From a candidate division Zixibacteria bacterium RBG-1 (GTDB lineage Bacteria > Zixibacteria > MSB-5A5 > DSPP01 > RBG-1): a stretch of DNA of 64,000 nucleotides. Position 1 is the first letter of the stretch, and every line of letters starts with the position of its first letter. The position numbers and the translations under genes were made by a program. The stretch spans positions 166,825 to 230,824 of the forward strand of contig AUYT01000001.1 of the NCBI GenBank assembly GCA_000447245.1. Reading direction: 5' to 3'. Positions 6,423 to 15,150 of this stretch are shown piece by piece. The notes under the pieces were generated by a model. The model made no database searches and was not told where the DNA came from. It saw only the letters and a program-made list of their open reading frames with translations.

Positions 6423-7964
6423 TCACAAAAACTCCCTTGGGTCGGCAATTTTCCCTTTAAGTGCCGAAGCCGTCACCGTGGCCGGACTGGCTAAGTACAA
6501 TTGCTGCTTGGATAAATTCCAGTTGAAAGTGGAAATGATTTTATCATCTTCAAAGAAATTGAAGGAATTTGACCCCGGATACAGAAACAGACAGCCGGCT
6601 TGCAAAAAGGTTTTGATTAAATTTTTCTTCAGGGCACTTAAATAAACGGCCTTAGACCCGGGAATAACCGCCATTTTGACCTCTTTGGGAATCTTTCTGC
6701 CTTTCAAGATTTTGGCGGCAATTTCTAAATCTTCTAAGTTAGAATCGGTGGAGGCTCCCAATATGGCCCAGCTGATTTTATGCTTTTTGACTTTGGCCAG
6801 CGGTCTGACCTCAACCTCCGAGCCCACTATGCCAATCTGTGGCTCCAGCCAGGAAAGCTCTAAATCCAGCTTGGCCGAGTATTCGGCCTGGGCATCTGCC
6901 AACACAAAATTAAAGGATTTACTGTAGGGAGCTGAGAGATATTTTTTTACCGTAGCATCGCAGGGAACCACGCTGCAGAAAATATTGCCACTGCTTACTT
7001 GCTGACATAAAGTCATTCTCTCTTTGACCGGTAATTTTTCTATTACCGGTCCGCAGAATTCAAACCCTTTGCCGGCAAAATTTGGTCCTTTGAGTTTGGC
7101 AGACAAAAATAAGCTTATATCCTTGGCGAAAATCCCTTCCGCTAGGGTGCCGCTTAAATTCACCTTGACTGTCTCCGGAACTGTAAGGCTTATTTTACCC
7201 TGGTTCAAAAATTCGGTCAGGGAGTTGTTATTTATGTTGATATTTAGAATTCCCAGACCTCCCAGGGCGGAGAATTCGGGATCCAAAGCAGCGGTCAACT
7301 GATAAGGAGAAACCATCTTATTTTCCACCACTGTTTGAAAAGCCAGCCCCTCCTGAGAAGCGAAAAAGTTTCTGATTTTATGTTCTTTGAGCAGTTTCTT
7401 AAAATTGAGGTAAGAAAAATTATTACCCTCCGGGTTAAAATGAGGGAGCAAAATTATAATCTTATGTGGGGAAGAAATTTTTTGAGAGCCCAAATTTTGC
7501 AACTCTTCCATAAGAAAATTCAAATTTTGATTCAAAATTACCCAGTCCGGCTCAATCTCTATATTTTCATTTGTTTCGACTGTCTGCGAGCCCGCTTTGG
7601 AAGCCAAAATCTTCTGGATTAAAGTATGCGTAGAACTGCCAGCCGGGGAACTGAAGCTAAATTCCAGTTGCTGATATTTTAAAACCTTGGGCCTTTCCAA
7701 AATTCCGTATTTTCTTCTCCATTTGTAAAAAGCTCCAGCTGTAATTCCTAACTCTTCGCCGGCCTTTTCATCCTCTCCCCACCTCTCCCACAGCTCTTTA
7801 ATTTTAATCTTGGAATATTTGAGTAAGGAAAGTTTGGGAATCTTTTTTTTGGCTCTCCAGTAGGTAACCAGTTGGGTTCGCACTCCCAGAGCTTCGGCGA
7901 TCCTTTTATCTGTTTTATATAAAAATAGAAGCCGGCTGAGTTCGGCTTTGGTCAGTTTTCTCAT
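6423..7964 (-). CDS. Tandem-HTH protein fused to a catalytically inactive aconitase/LeuC-like domain
   Basis: A 513-residue fusion. Residues 2-43 and 52-88 are two related homeodomain-like HTH units (RIAEALGVRTQLVTYWRAKK and AGEELGITAGAFYKWRRKYG). Residues about 112-513 follow the aconitase/isopropylmalate dehydratase large-subunit fold from start to end: TLIQKILASKAG, VPETVKVNLSGTLAEGIFAKDI, FCGPVIEKLPVKERMTLC, and the end LYLASPATVTASALKGKIADP. The cluster cysteines are gone: the DSHTC site is DPEFS (228-232) and the CGPC site is YPGS (462-465). The substrate segment FNRNFPGRSG is reduced to FNWNLSKQQ. I infer a DNA-binding regulator with an aconitase-derived sensing or dimerising domain, comparable in principle to moonlighting aconitases. 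It starts 2 bases after the HIT stop codon, so cotranscription is likely. The intact enzyme at 27484-29406 is a useful contrast. Confidence 0.8.
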   Translation of the reverse strand: MRKLTKAELSRLLFLYKTDKRIAEALGVRTQLVTYWRAKKKIPKLSLLKYSKIKIKELWERWGEDEKAGEELGITAGAFYKWRRKYGILERPKVLKYQQLEFSFSSPAGSSTHTLIQKILASKAGSQTVETNENIEIEPDWVILNQNLNFLMEELQNLGSQKISSPHKIIILLPHFNPEGNNFSYLNFKKLLKEHKIRNFFASQEGLAFQTVVENKMVSPYQLTAALDPEFSALGGLGILNININNNSLTEFLNQGKISLTVPETVKVNLSGTLAEGIFAKDISLFLSAKLKGPNFAGKGFEFCGPVIEKLPVKERMTLCQQVSSGNIFCSVVPCDATVKKYLSAPYSKSFNFVLADAQAEYSAKLDLELSWLEPQIGIVGSEVEVRPLAKVKKHKISWAILGASTDSNLEDLEIAAKILKGRKIPKEVKMAVIPGSKAVYLSALKKNLIKTFLQAGCLFLYPGSNSFNFFEDDKIISTFNWNLSKQQLYLASPATVTASALKGKIADPREFL

Positions 7965-7966
7965 TT

Positions 7967-8434
7967 TTAGGCTTTCAGTTTTTTATAAACTGAAATTAGA
8001 CTGATGGAGATTACTTTAGTGTCTGCCAAAATCGGCATAAAATTGGTGTCACCGTTCCAGCGCGGTACTAGGTGGATATGGACGTGGTCATGAATTCCGG
8101 CTCCGGCAGCTTTGTTCAAATTTACTCCTAAATTGATTCCATCCGGTTTTAAAGCTTTCTTTAAATTCTTGACCCAGGCTTGTGAAAGCTGCATCATCTC
8201 GAAAGCTTCTGCTGGAGTCAGGTCTTCTAGTCTGGCTTTGTGGCGTTTGGCGACTATCAATAGGTGACCGGAGTTATAAGGATAGAGATTTAAAATTACA
8301 AAAGCGTGTTTACCCCGGTATAAGATGAAATTTTTTTGATCCTTTTTCTCTTTCAGCCGTTTACAGAAAATACAGCCCTTTTCCTTTTTTCCGGCAATGA
8401 ATTTCTCTCTCCAGGGTGCCCACAGATTTTTCAT
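7967..8434 (-). CDS. HIT-family nucleotide hydrolase/transferase
   Basis: A histidine-triad protein of 155 residues acting on a nucleotide such as Ap4A. The triad HDHVHIHLVPRW (about 116-127) is intact. The N-terminal WAPWREKFI and a CIFC zinc-type pair resemble the Ap4A phosphorylase-like branch of the HIT family. It is the first gene of a close minus-strand group with the HTH-aconitase fusion and rlmD. The exact substrate cannot be read from the sequence. Confidence 0.88.
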   Translation of the reverse strand: MKNLWAPWREKFIAGKKEKGCIFCKRLKEKKDQKNFILYRGKHAFVILNLYPYNSGHLLIVAKRHKARLEDLTPAEAFEMMQLSQAWVKNLKKALKPDGINLGVNLNKAAGAGIHDHVHIHLVPRWNGDTNFMPILADTKVISISLISVYKKLKA

Positions 8435-8554
8435 TTATAGTGTAACTATAATTTCCGTCTAGAATATGCAATTCAACCACTTTCTTAAGCAGAGAATTAC
8501 ATTAAAAATACAGAGTTTGTCTGCTTGTGTCAACTGTTTTTTGAATTATTTTAG

Positions 8555-8582
8555 TTGACAAGTAGTTGGGCAAAATTAACTT
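8555..8582 (+). promoter_or_regulatory. Leaderless-type promoter of nadC
   Basis: TTGACA (8555-8560), 16 bases, TAACTT (8577-8582). ATG 8590 follows 7 bases later, at the expected transcription start. Confidence 0.5.
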
Positions 8583-8589
8583 AAAAATC

Positions 8590-9444
8590 ATGTTAATTAA
8601 TTCTCAACTTCGAAAACTACTTCTGCAGGCCTTACAGGAAGATATTGGAAGAGGTGACCTCACCACCCAATTTATAGTCTCAAGAAATCAAAAATGTAAA
8701 GCCATTATCATTTCCAAATCTGAAGGCATTTTAGCCGGTCTTCTAGTGGCTACTCTGACTTTTAAACTTTTGGATTCTAAAGTCAAATTTAAAACTTTCA
8801 AAAAGGATGGAGATAAGATTAAAAAAGGTGATAAAATTTTGCGAATTTACGGTAAAACCTCAGCCATTTTGTCGGCCGAAAGAACCGCTTTAAATTTTTT
8901 CCAAAGATTGTCAGGTGTTGCCACTTTGACTTTTCAATTTGTCAGACAAATTCAATCAACCAAAGCCAAAATCGGTGATACCAGAAAGACCACCCCCATG
9001 TGGAGAAGTTTGGAAAAGTATGCAGTCAAAGTTGGCGGCGGAACCAACCATAGATTTGGCTTAGATGAGATGCTTTTAATTAAAGATAATCATATCCAAG
9101 CAGCCGGCTCTGTCTCACTGGCAATAAAACTGGCTAAACAAAAAAATAAAAAAAGATTACCCCTTGAAGTGGAGACCAAAAATCTGAGAGAAGTCAGAGA
9201 AACCCTGAAAGCCGGCGTTACTTTCATAATGTTGGATAATTTTTCTCTTAAGAACTTGAAATTGGCGGTAAAAATCATCCGAGATTTTGAACAGAAAAAT
9301 ATGAAGAAAATCAAAATCGAAGCCAGCGGCAATGTGAGCTTAAAAAATGTCAAGAAAATTGCCCAAACCGGTGTCAATTTAATTTCGGTGGGAAAAATCA
9401 CCCACTCTGCACCGGCTTTGGATTTCAGCTTGAAAATACTATGA
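8590..9444 (+). CDS. nadC: Nicotinate-nucleotide pyrophosphorylase (quinolinate phosphoribosyltransferase)
   Basis: Converts quinolinate and PRPP to nicotinate mononucleotide in de novo NAD synthesis. Family motifs are EDIGRGDLTTQ near the N-terminus, AERTALNFFQRLSGVAT, DTRKTTPMWRSLEKYAVKVGGGTNHRFGLDEMLLIKDNH split over residues about 130-165, and VEVET followed by EASGNV. A TTG at 8566 is also in frame, but ATG 8590 fits the family N-terminus and lies at the predicted transcription start. The stop codon overlaps the birA start by four bases (ATGA), indicating translational coupling. Confidence 0.95.
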   Translation: MLINSQLRKLLLQALQEDIGRGDLTTQFIVSRNQKCKAIIISKSEGILAGLLVATLTFKLLDSKVKFKTFKKDGDKIKKGDKILRIYGKTSAILSAERTALNFFQRLSGVATLTFQFVRQIQSTKAKIGDTRKTTPMWRSLEKYAVKVGGGTNHRFGLDEMLLIKDNHIQAAGSVSLAIKLAKQKNKKRLPLEVETKNLREVRETLKAGVTFIMLDNFSLKNLKLAVKIIRDFEQKNMKKIKIEASGNVSLKNVKKIAQTGVNLISVGKITHSAPALDFSLKIL

Positions 9445-10424
9445 GAAAAAATGTATCGATATCGACCGAGGAGCTTCTCTTTCATCTCAAGAAAAAGGGA
9501 GATTTTTTTTCTGCCGAAAAACTTGCCCAAGATTTAAAAATAAATTTCAAAGAGTTAAAACAGGCCAAAAAAGAGTTGGAGAAATGGGAGTATATGATTG
9601 AATCTGATAGCAAAAAAGGGTATAAGCTGGCACAAATTCCGGATTTACTGTTGCCCATGGAGATTAAGTTTGATTTGAAGAGCAAAATTTTAGGCCAGGA
9701 AATTCATTCCTACAAAGCCTTAAATTCGACCAATGATTTGGCTTTTGACTTAGCAGAAGGAGAAGCTCCAGAGGGAACTTTGGTTGTGGCTGAAAAACAG
9801 AGTAAAGGAAAAGGAAGATTGGGTCGAAGCTGGTTTTCTTCTCCTAAATTAGGTATTTGGATGAGTCTAATTTTAAGGCCATCTATTTTACCATCTCAAG
9901 CTCCCGGACTTTCGATTGCAGCTAGTTTGGCACTGGTTTTGACTACTAAAGAGCTGACCGGCCTGCCGGCTTTTATCAAATGGCCCAATGATGTAATTGT
10001 GAACAACCGAAAATTCTGCGGAATTTTAACCGAACTTTCAGCCGAGCTGGATAAAATCAATTTTGTCATTTTGGGTGTGGGGATAAATGTTAACCATACC
10101 GAAAGAGATTTTCCTAAAAATTTGCGGAATATCGCCACCTCTTTGAGAATTGAGAAGGGAGAGCAGGTATCACGAGTCGATTTTTTGAAAAGATTTTTAG
10201 AAAAATTTGAAAAGATTTATCTGCAGTATAAAAAGACCGGGCTTCTGACGTTTAAAGACGAGTGTCTAAGACACTCTTATCTTTTGGGAAAGAAGATAAA
10301 AATTCAGGTGGGGAGTGAAATTTTAGAGGGAAAAGCTGAAAATCTGGATGATAATGGGGCTTTGATTTTGAGAACCAAAGAGGGATTGAAAACTATAACC
10401 GCCGGGGATGTGAGTTTATTATAA
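9441..10424 (+). CDS. birA: Biotin-[acetyl-CoA-carboxylase] ligase with N-terminal HTH (BirA)
   Basis: Activates biotin with ATP and attaches it to carboxylase carrier domains; the N-terminal HTH normally lets it repress biotin genes. Residues 1-65 form the winged HTH (FSAEKLAQDLKINFKELKQ). The ligase core has GKGRLGRSWFS, the catalytic KWPNDV segment, GILTE and GVGINVN, followed by the C-terminal SH3-like domain (IKIQVGSEILEGKAENLDDNG). Length of 327 residues is normal for the two-domain type. It overlaps nadC by four bases. No biotin operator was identified nearby. Confidence 0.95.
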   Translation: MRKNVSISTEELLFHLKKKGDFFSAEKLAQDLKINFKELKQAKKELEKWEYMIESDSKKGYKLAQIPDLLLPMEIKFDLKSKILGQEIHSYKALNSTNDLAFDLAEGEAPEGTLVVAEKQSKGKGRLGRSWFSSPKLGIWMSLILRPSILPSQAPGLSIAASLALVLTTKELTGLPAFIKWPNDVIVNNRKFCGILTELSAELDKINFVILGVGINVNHTERDFPKNLRNIATSLRIEKGEQVSRVDFLKRFLEKFEKIYLQYKKTGLLTFKDECLRHSYLLGKKIKIQVGSEILEGKAENLDDNGALILRTKEGLKTITAGDVSLL

Positions 10425-10437
10425 TATTTTTTATATA

Positions 10438-10500
10438 CCCTCACCTAAAGGGGAGAGTTTCCGCAGAAGTCGGATCCGCCTCTGGCGAAAGGGTGGGGTC
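10438..10500. repeat. Composite intergenic palindromic element (family C with an SASGG-type palindrome)
   Basis: CCCTCACCTAAAGGGGAGAG begins like the family C repeats elsewhere in the window. It contains TCCGCCTCTGGCGaA (10475-10489), which matches 14 of 15 bases of the palindrome found in-frame inside tsaD. Confidence 0.6.
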
Positions 10501-10556
10501 TTATTAGTGCCAAGGGACATTTTATCACAAAAGGATCTTCTAACACCCTCTTACTC

Positions 10557-12701
10557 CTACAAGCAACACACCCCGGTTTTAATCGGAGCCGGGCCGGCTC
10601 TAAACAGGAAATTGATCAAGTAAATTATATCGGGTAGCAGAACATTTCCATTGCCATTGGCATCACCCCGGCAGAGAGGGATTGGAGCTGGTCCGGCTCT
10701 GAAAAGAAAGTTTATAATAGCTATAATATCTGGCAAAAGGATACTGCCTTCTCCTGTTACATCTCCGGATTTAGCTGAACATTGCTTATAAGCCAGAATG
10801 ATCCCGATTCCAAAACCTCCCACGGCCCATCCTATATTGGAGTAACTGAAATCAACCGCCAGTAACTGGTCGTACAGAATGCCGCTGGGCTGAAAGGACC
10901 AGGCTATTCCACCATTGGCAGTTTTGAGAATGACCCCTCTCTCTCCAACTATGGCGCCATTATTGGAATCAACCAAAGAAACTCCCCAAAGATTATTATT
11001 GGTACCGCTGGTTTGAGAACTCCAATTCACACCCCCATCTGTAGTGCGTAAAATTTTTCCACTATCACCCACCGCTATTCCGAAACTGGTATCTGCGAAA
11101 GCGACTCCATTTAGATTTAGTAAAGTTCCACTCCCGGGTGAACTCCAGTTGTTCCCTCCGTCAGTAGTTCGTAGAATCGTTCCACCACTTCCTACTGCTA
11201 CCCCTTTATTGGCATTCAACAAATAAACTCCTCGCAGATCAGAACTACCAGTCGACTGATCTGTCCAGTCAGTCCCACCGTTAGTGGTGTGTAAAATTGC
11301 TCCGGCACCTCCTACCACAGTTCCAGTGTTGGGATTAAGAAAATGAACTGACCAAAAAGTATTAAAAATAGGTGGAGTTAAAGCTGTCCAATTATTCCCA
11401 CCATTAGTAGTTTTCAAAATTGTACCACTTCCCGCTACATAACCAACATTAGCATTGGCAAAAAATACCGCATTTAGATTATTGAAAACACCCGAAGATT
11501 GCGTAAACCAACTGTTTCCTCCATCGCTGGAGTGCAGAATAGTACTATTTTGCCCGACAGCCCAAACATTGTTTCCATCTGGCAGTGCCGAAACTCCTTG
11601 CAAGGTATTGGAAGTCACACTACTGGATTTGGGAATCCAAGTTGTTCCGGAATTAGTGGTGCGTGCGACCCCACCAAAATTAGAGGTTGCCCAACCATTA
11701 TTAGCATCCACAAACTGAATCCCTAAAATGGAAGCATCAAAATTAGGATTTTGAGTTGTCCAGCTTGTTCCCCCATTGGTGGTGTGAAGAATAATCTCTG
11801 GGAGACCCGGGGTACCACTGCCAACCCAGCCGGTGTCTGGGCTGATAAAGAAAAGGACTCTATTCCTGGAAGAATCAGCCATACCGGTATTGGTGACAGG
11901 AGTCCAATTTGTCCCGCCATTGGTGGTTTTAAAAATTTTGGCAGAATCACCCACCACCCATCCATTACTTAAATCTACAAACTGTAAAGCGCTGAAAGTT
12001 CCCGGAGTATTATCTTCAAATTGAATAGACCAATTTACTCCTCCATTGGTAGTGTGAATGATTCTATTAGGAGTAATGAGGTCTCCGTCGCTTGAAATTG
12101 AATCCATGATAGCCCAGCCATTGTTGGCATCCAAAAACTGAAAAGGCAAAACAGCGTTGTTAGTGGGACTAGTGTAGATGGTACTCCAGCTATTTCCACC
12201 ATCGGTGCTTCTGCGAAAATGCTCGATTACATTGGTAGGAAAAACTCCAGTCGCTACAGTAGCCCAGCCCAAATTAGAGTTTAAAAATCGGACTCCTATT
12301 CCAAAAATTCCCGTACCTAAGTTTTGGCTTATCCAACTTGTGCCTCTGTTAGTGGTTTTGTACAGAACCGGTCCAGCAGCATTTTCAAAACCTCCCAATA
12401 TTCCTATCACCCACCCAGTTGAATCGTTGATAAAACTGGAGCCTGGTCCATCAGGTTCTATAATCACTTGTAAAATTAAGGTATCTAGGTTGTGAATAGT
12501 CCAGGTAGTGCCGGCATTGGTAGTATGCAGCAACTTACCAGCTTCGCTGGTAATCCATCCCTGATTAGTGGTAAAAAAATGGGGTTTCCCTAAACCCTCA
12601 CCAATAGGTAAAGGGTTTTGCCAAATCCAACCGCTCTGTTGAGCTAAAACTGGTAAGTTTAAAGGAAAGAAAAGTAATACGAACAATATTTTCTTAATCA
12701 T
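10557..12701 (-). CDS. Secreted YCF48/BNR-type beta-propeller protein with C-terminal dockerin doublet
   Basis: A 714-residue exported protein with signal peptide MIKKILFVLLFFPLNLPVLA. More than a dozen repeats of the type ILxTTNGGTNWT...GVxFxDxNxGxAVG form one or two YCF48-like (photosystem II assembly factor-like) propellers; such domains usually mediate protein contacts and occur widely in non-photosynthetic secreted proteins. The C-terminus has CSAKSGDVTGEGSILLPDII and CRGDANGNGNVLLPDIIYL dockerin repeats and ends TGVCCL. Strong repetition at DNA level makes this gene prone to assembly error. The function is not known; a surface or secreted scaffold role is likely. Confidence 0.85.
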   Translation of the reverse strand: MIKKILFVLLFFPLNLPVLAQQSGWIWQNPLPIGEGLGKPHFFTTNQGWITSEAGKLLHTTNAGTTWTIHNLDTLILQVIIEPDGPGSSFINDSTGWVIGILGGFENAAGPVLYKTTNRGTSWISQNLGTGIFGIGVRFLNSNLGWATVATGVFPTNVIEHFRRSTDGGNSWSTIYTSPTNNAVLPFQFLDANNGWAIMDSISSDGDLITPNRIIHTTNGGVNWSIQFEDNTPGTFSALQFVDLSNGWVVGDSAKIFKTTNGGTNWTPVTNTGMADSSRNRVLFFISPDTGWVGSGTPGLPEIILHTTNGGTSWTTQNPNFDASILGIQFVDANNGWATSNFGGVARTTNSGTTWIPKSSSVTSNTLQGVSALPDGNNVWAVGQNSTILHSSDGGNSWFTQSSGVFNNLNAVFFANANVGYVAGSGTILKTTNGGNNWTALTPPIFNTFWSVHFLNPNTGTVVGGAGAILHTTNGGTDWTDQSTGSSDLRGVYLLNANKGVAVGSGGTILRTTDGGNNWSSPGSGTLLNLNGVAFADTSFGIAVGDSGKILRTTDGGVNWSSQTSGTNNNLWGVSLVDSNNGAIVGERGVILKTANGGIAWSFQPSGILYDQLLAVDFSYSNIGWAVGGFGIGIILAYKQCSAKSGDVTGEGSILLPDIIAIINFLFRAGPAPIPLCRGDANGNGNVLLPDIIYLINFLFRAGPAPIKTGVCCL

Positions 12702-12824
12702 ATTTTCTCCTCTGCTAAACTTCTACAAAAAACTAATAAATGAAAACTGGGAGAATGTCAAGAAATTTTTATGAACTGTTGGGAAAGTTTATCAAAAAGA
12801 AGGAGATTTTTATCAGGGCAATTT

Positions 12825-14945
12825 TTACAAGCAGCACTCCAGACTGCTCAAAGGAGCCGGACCAGCTTTAAAAACAAAATTAGTGAGATAGATTATATCT
12901 GCCAAGTTAATATTGCCATCAGCATTGGCGTCACCAGTACAAAGTGGACTGGGAGCTGCACCTGCTCGGTAAAGATAACTGACTAAAATAACAATATCAG
13001 GCAAAAGAATTAGGCCGTCAGCATTCAAGTCGCCCGATTTGGCCAGACACAGATTGGTAACAGTTATATTTACAATTTCACTATCACTTACTACTCCATC
13101 GGTGCATCTGAAAGTCACAGTATAAAAACCAGCTTGAGAAAAATCGGGATTGAAGCTAAAGGAGCCGGCTCCATTGCCACTGTCGAGAAAGGTAGCATTA
13201 GCGGGTAAATTTACAGCTGTTAAAATTAATGAATCTCCATCTAAATCCGAACTGTGGACTCTAAAAGTCAAATTGGAACCTTCAGCCACAATTTTAGACC
13301 CTATAGAATCTAAAACCGGAGCCCGATTAGTATTGGTAACTGTCATATTCACAACTTCGCTATCCATCACTATTCCATCTGTAGCTTTGAAAGTAACTGC
13401 AAACAAGCCGGCTTGAGTATAATCTGGATTAAAGCTAAATGAACCAGCACCATTGCCGCTATCTATGAAGGTAGCGTTGGCAGGCAGATTTATCGCAGTC
13501 AAAATTAGGGAATCTCCATCTATATCTGAGCTGTGAACTCTAAAAGTTAAGTTAGAACCTTCTGCCACAATTTTAGACCCAATGGAATCTAAAAGAGGAG
13601 CCCAATTTTGAATATATTTCAAGGTTACATAATCGTAAGAGCCGCCATTCCAACTATATCCGGTTAGATATAGATTTAAAAACTTATCTACCGAAATAGC
13701 TTGGGCTATATCATCTCCATTTCCAGTCCCATTATAACTTCTGGTCCAGACCGTATCTCCTATAGAATTATACTTAATGGTTAAATAATCATAAGAGCTT
13801 CCATTCCAGCTATATCCAGTAACATATAGATTTCCTTGAAAATCTAAAGCTAAAGCCTGAGCTAAGTCAGCCCCATTTCCAGCTCCATTGTAAAGTCTCA
13901 GCCACAGCGTATCACCAATGGAGTTATATTTAATAGTGGTGTAATCGTATCCGGTCCCACTTCCAACAGAACTTCCAGTGACATAAACATCGCCACTGCT
14001 ATCTATTACTATAGCTTTAGCCGAATCATCCCCGAAACCTGGTCCATTGTAACGTCTGACCCACAGAGTATCTCCCAAAGAATTCCGCTTGACGGTGGCA
14101 TAATCAAATCCGGTTCCCACTCCGGTACTGTAGCCAGTGGTATACACATTTCCTACATTATCTACCTTTAATGCCACCGCTATATCGTTTCCATTTCCAG
14201 GACCGTCGTAGCGTCTCACCCATAGAGTATCTCCTACCGAATTATACTTAATGGTTGTGTAATCTCTCCCGCTTCCAACTCCTCGGCTGTAACCGGTTAC
14301 ATAAACATATCCGCTGTTATCTAGGGCTATGGCAAAACAATCGTCATCCTGACCACCAGCGGGTCCATCGTAACGTCTGACCCATAACGTATCTCCTATT
14401 GAGGAATACTTAATAGTGGCATAATCCCTAAGAGTTCCACCACTTCCCCTACTACTCCCCGTTACATACACATTTCCACTATTATCAATCGCCAAAGCAT
14501 GAGCTTGGTCGAGTCTATCCCCCGGTCCATTGTAATTTCTAACCCATACAGTATCTCCAGTGCTGGAATACTTAATAGTGGTAAAATCATCTGAACTCCC
14601 ATTATCGGTATATCCGGTAGCATACACATTGCCGCTATTGTCTACCGCTATGGAAGTAGCTACATCAATCCCATTTCCCAAACCATTATAACTTCTGGTC
14701 CATAAAGTATCTCCGTTGGAATTATATTTTAAAGTGGCAAAGTTATCTAAACTTCCTGAACCCAAGCTTCTACCAGTAACATACACATTGCCACTATCAT
14801 CTACTACCAAAGCTTTGGACTCATCATATCCATTTCCTGACCCATTATAGCTTCTGACCCAGGCGGTATCCACTTGAGACCAGGCCAAGGTGTAGGAAAA
14901 AAATATAAATGAAAAATAAAATGAGCTCTTTGAAAATTTTATCAT
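12825..14945 (-). CDS. Secreted SBBP-repeat propeller with two cadherin/Ig-like domains and dockerin doublet
   Basis: A 706-residue exported protein. About nine SBBP repeats of the form DNSGNVYVTGxSxGSGxxYDYxTIKYNSxGDTLWVRRYNGPGNG (interrupted here by x) occupy residues 25-440. Two nearly identical Ig/cadherin-like domains begin LDSIGSKIVAEGSNLTFRVH. The protein ends in LAKSGDLNADGLILLPDI, CTGDANADGNINLADIIYL and ECCL. A paralogous SBBP protein lies at 52729-55437. No enzymatic domain is seen; surface display or adhesion is an inference. Confidence 0.85.
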   Translation of the reverse strand: MIKFSKSSFYFSFIFFSYTLAWSQVDTAWVRSYNGSGNGYDESKALVVDDSGNVYVTGRSLGSGSLDNFATLKYNSNGDTLWTRSYNGLGNGIDVATSIAVDNSGNVYATGYTDNGSSDDFTTIKYSSTGDTVWVRNYNGPGDRLDQAHALAIDNSGNVYVTGSSRGSGGTLRDYATIKYSSIGDTLWVRRYDGPAGGQDDDCFAIALDNSGYVYVTGYSRGVGSGRDYTTIKYNSVGDTLWVRRYDGPGNGNDIAVALKVDNVGNVYTTGYSTGVGTGFDYATVKRNSLGDTLWVRRYNGPGFGDDSAKAIVIDSSGDVYVTGSSVGSGTGYDYTTIKYNSIGDTLWLRLYNGAGNGADLAQALALDFQGNLYVTGYSWNGSSYDYLTIKYNSIGDTVWTRSYNGTGNGDDIAQAISVDKFLNLYLTGYSWNGGSYDYVTLKYIQNWAPLLDSIGSKIVAEGSNLTFRVHSSDIDGDSLILTAINLPANATFIDSGNGAGSFSFNPDYTQAGLFAVTFKATDGIVMDSEVVNMTVTNTNRAPVLDSIGSKIVAEGSNLTFRVHSSDLDGDSLILTAVNLPANATFLDSGNGAGSFSFNPDFSQAGFYTVTFRCTDGVVSDSEIVNITVTNLCLAKSGDLNADGLILLPDIVILVSYLYRAGAAPSPLCTGDANADGNINLADIIYLTNFVFKAGPAPLSSLECCL

Positions 14946-15150
14946 CGCTCTCTTAACTTAAATTTAGAATGTTTTTATCCCCATAATTACTTAACGGAAT
15001 CTTTTTCAATTTTCGACACCAACCCCTGACGAAATCTACCAGCCATAAATTTTTCGTCAAAATGGACAAATACTTAACTACAAGAGGGGGGTTCAAGCGG
15101 AAAATTTGTGACTTTTAGAATGCGGAGGTTAAGCAAAAAACGAAAAATCC

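Noticed and set aside
6423-7964. Annotation of this gene as an active 3-isopropylmalate dehydratase large subunit
   Set aside because: All Fe-S cysteines and substrate arginines are replaced, and the protein carries tandem HTH units.
10557-14945. Regularly spaced DNA repeats that at first resemble a CRISPR array
   Set aside because: Spacing, frame and translation show they encode YCF48 and SBBP propeller repeats; there are no identical short repeats with unique spacers and no cas genes.
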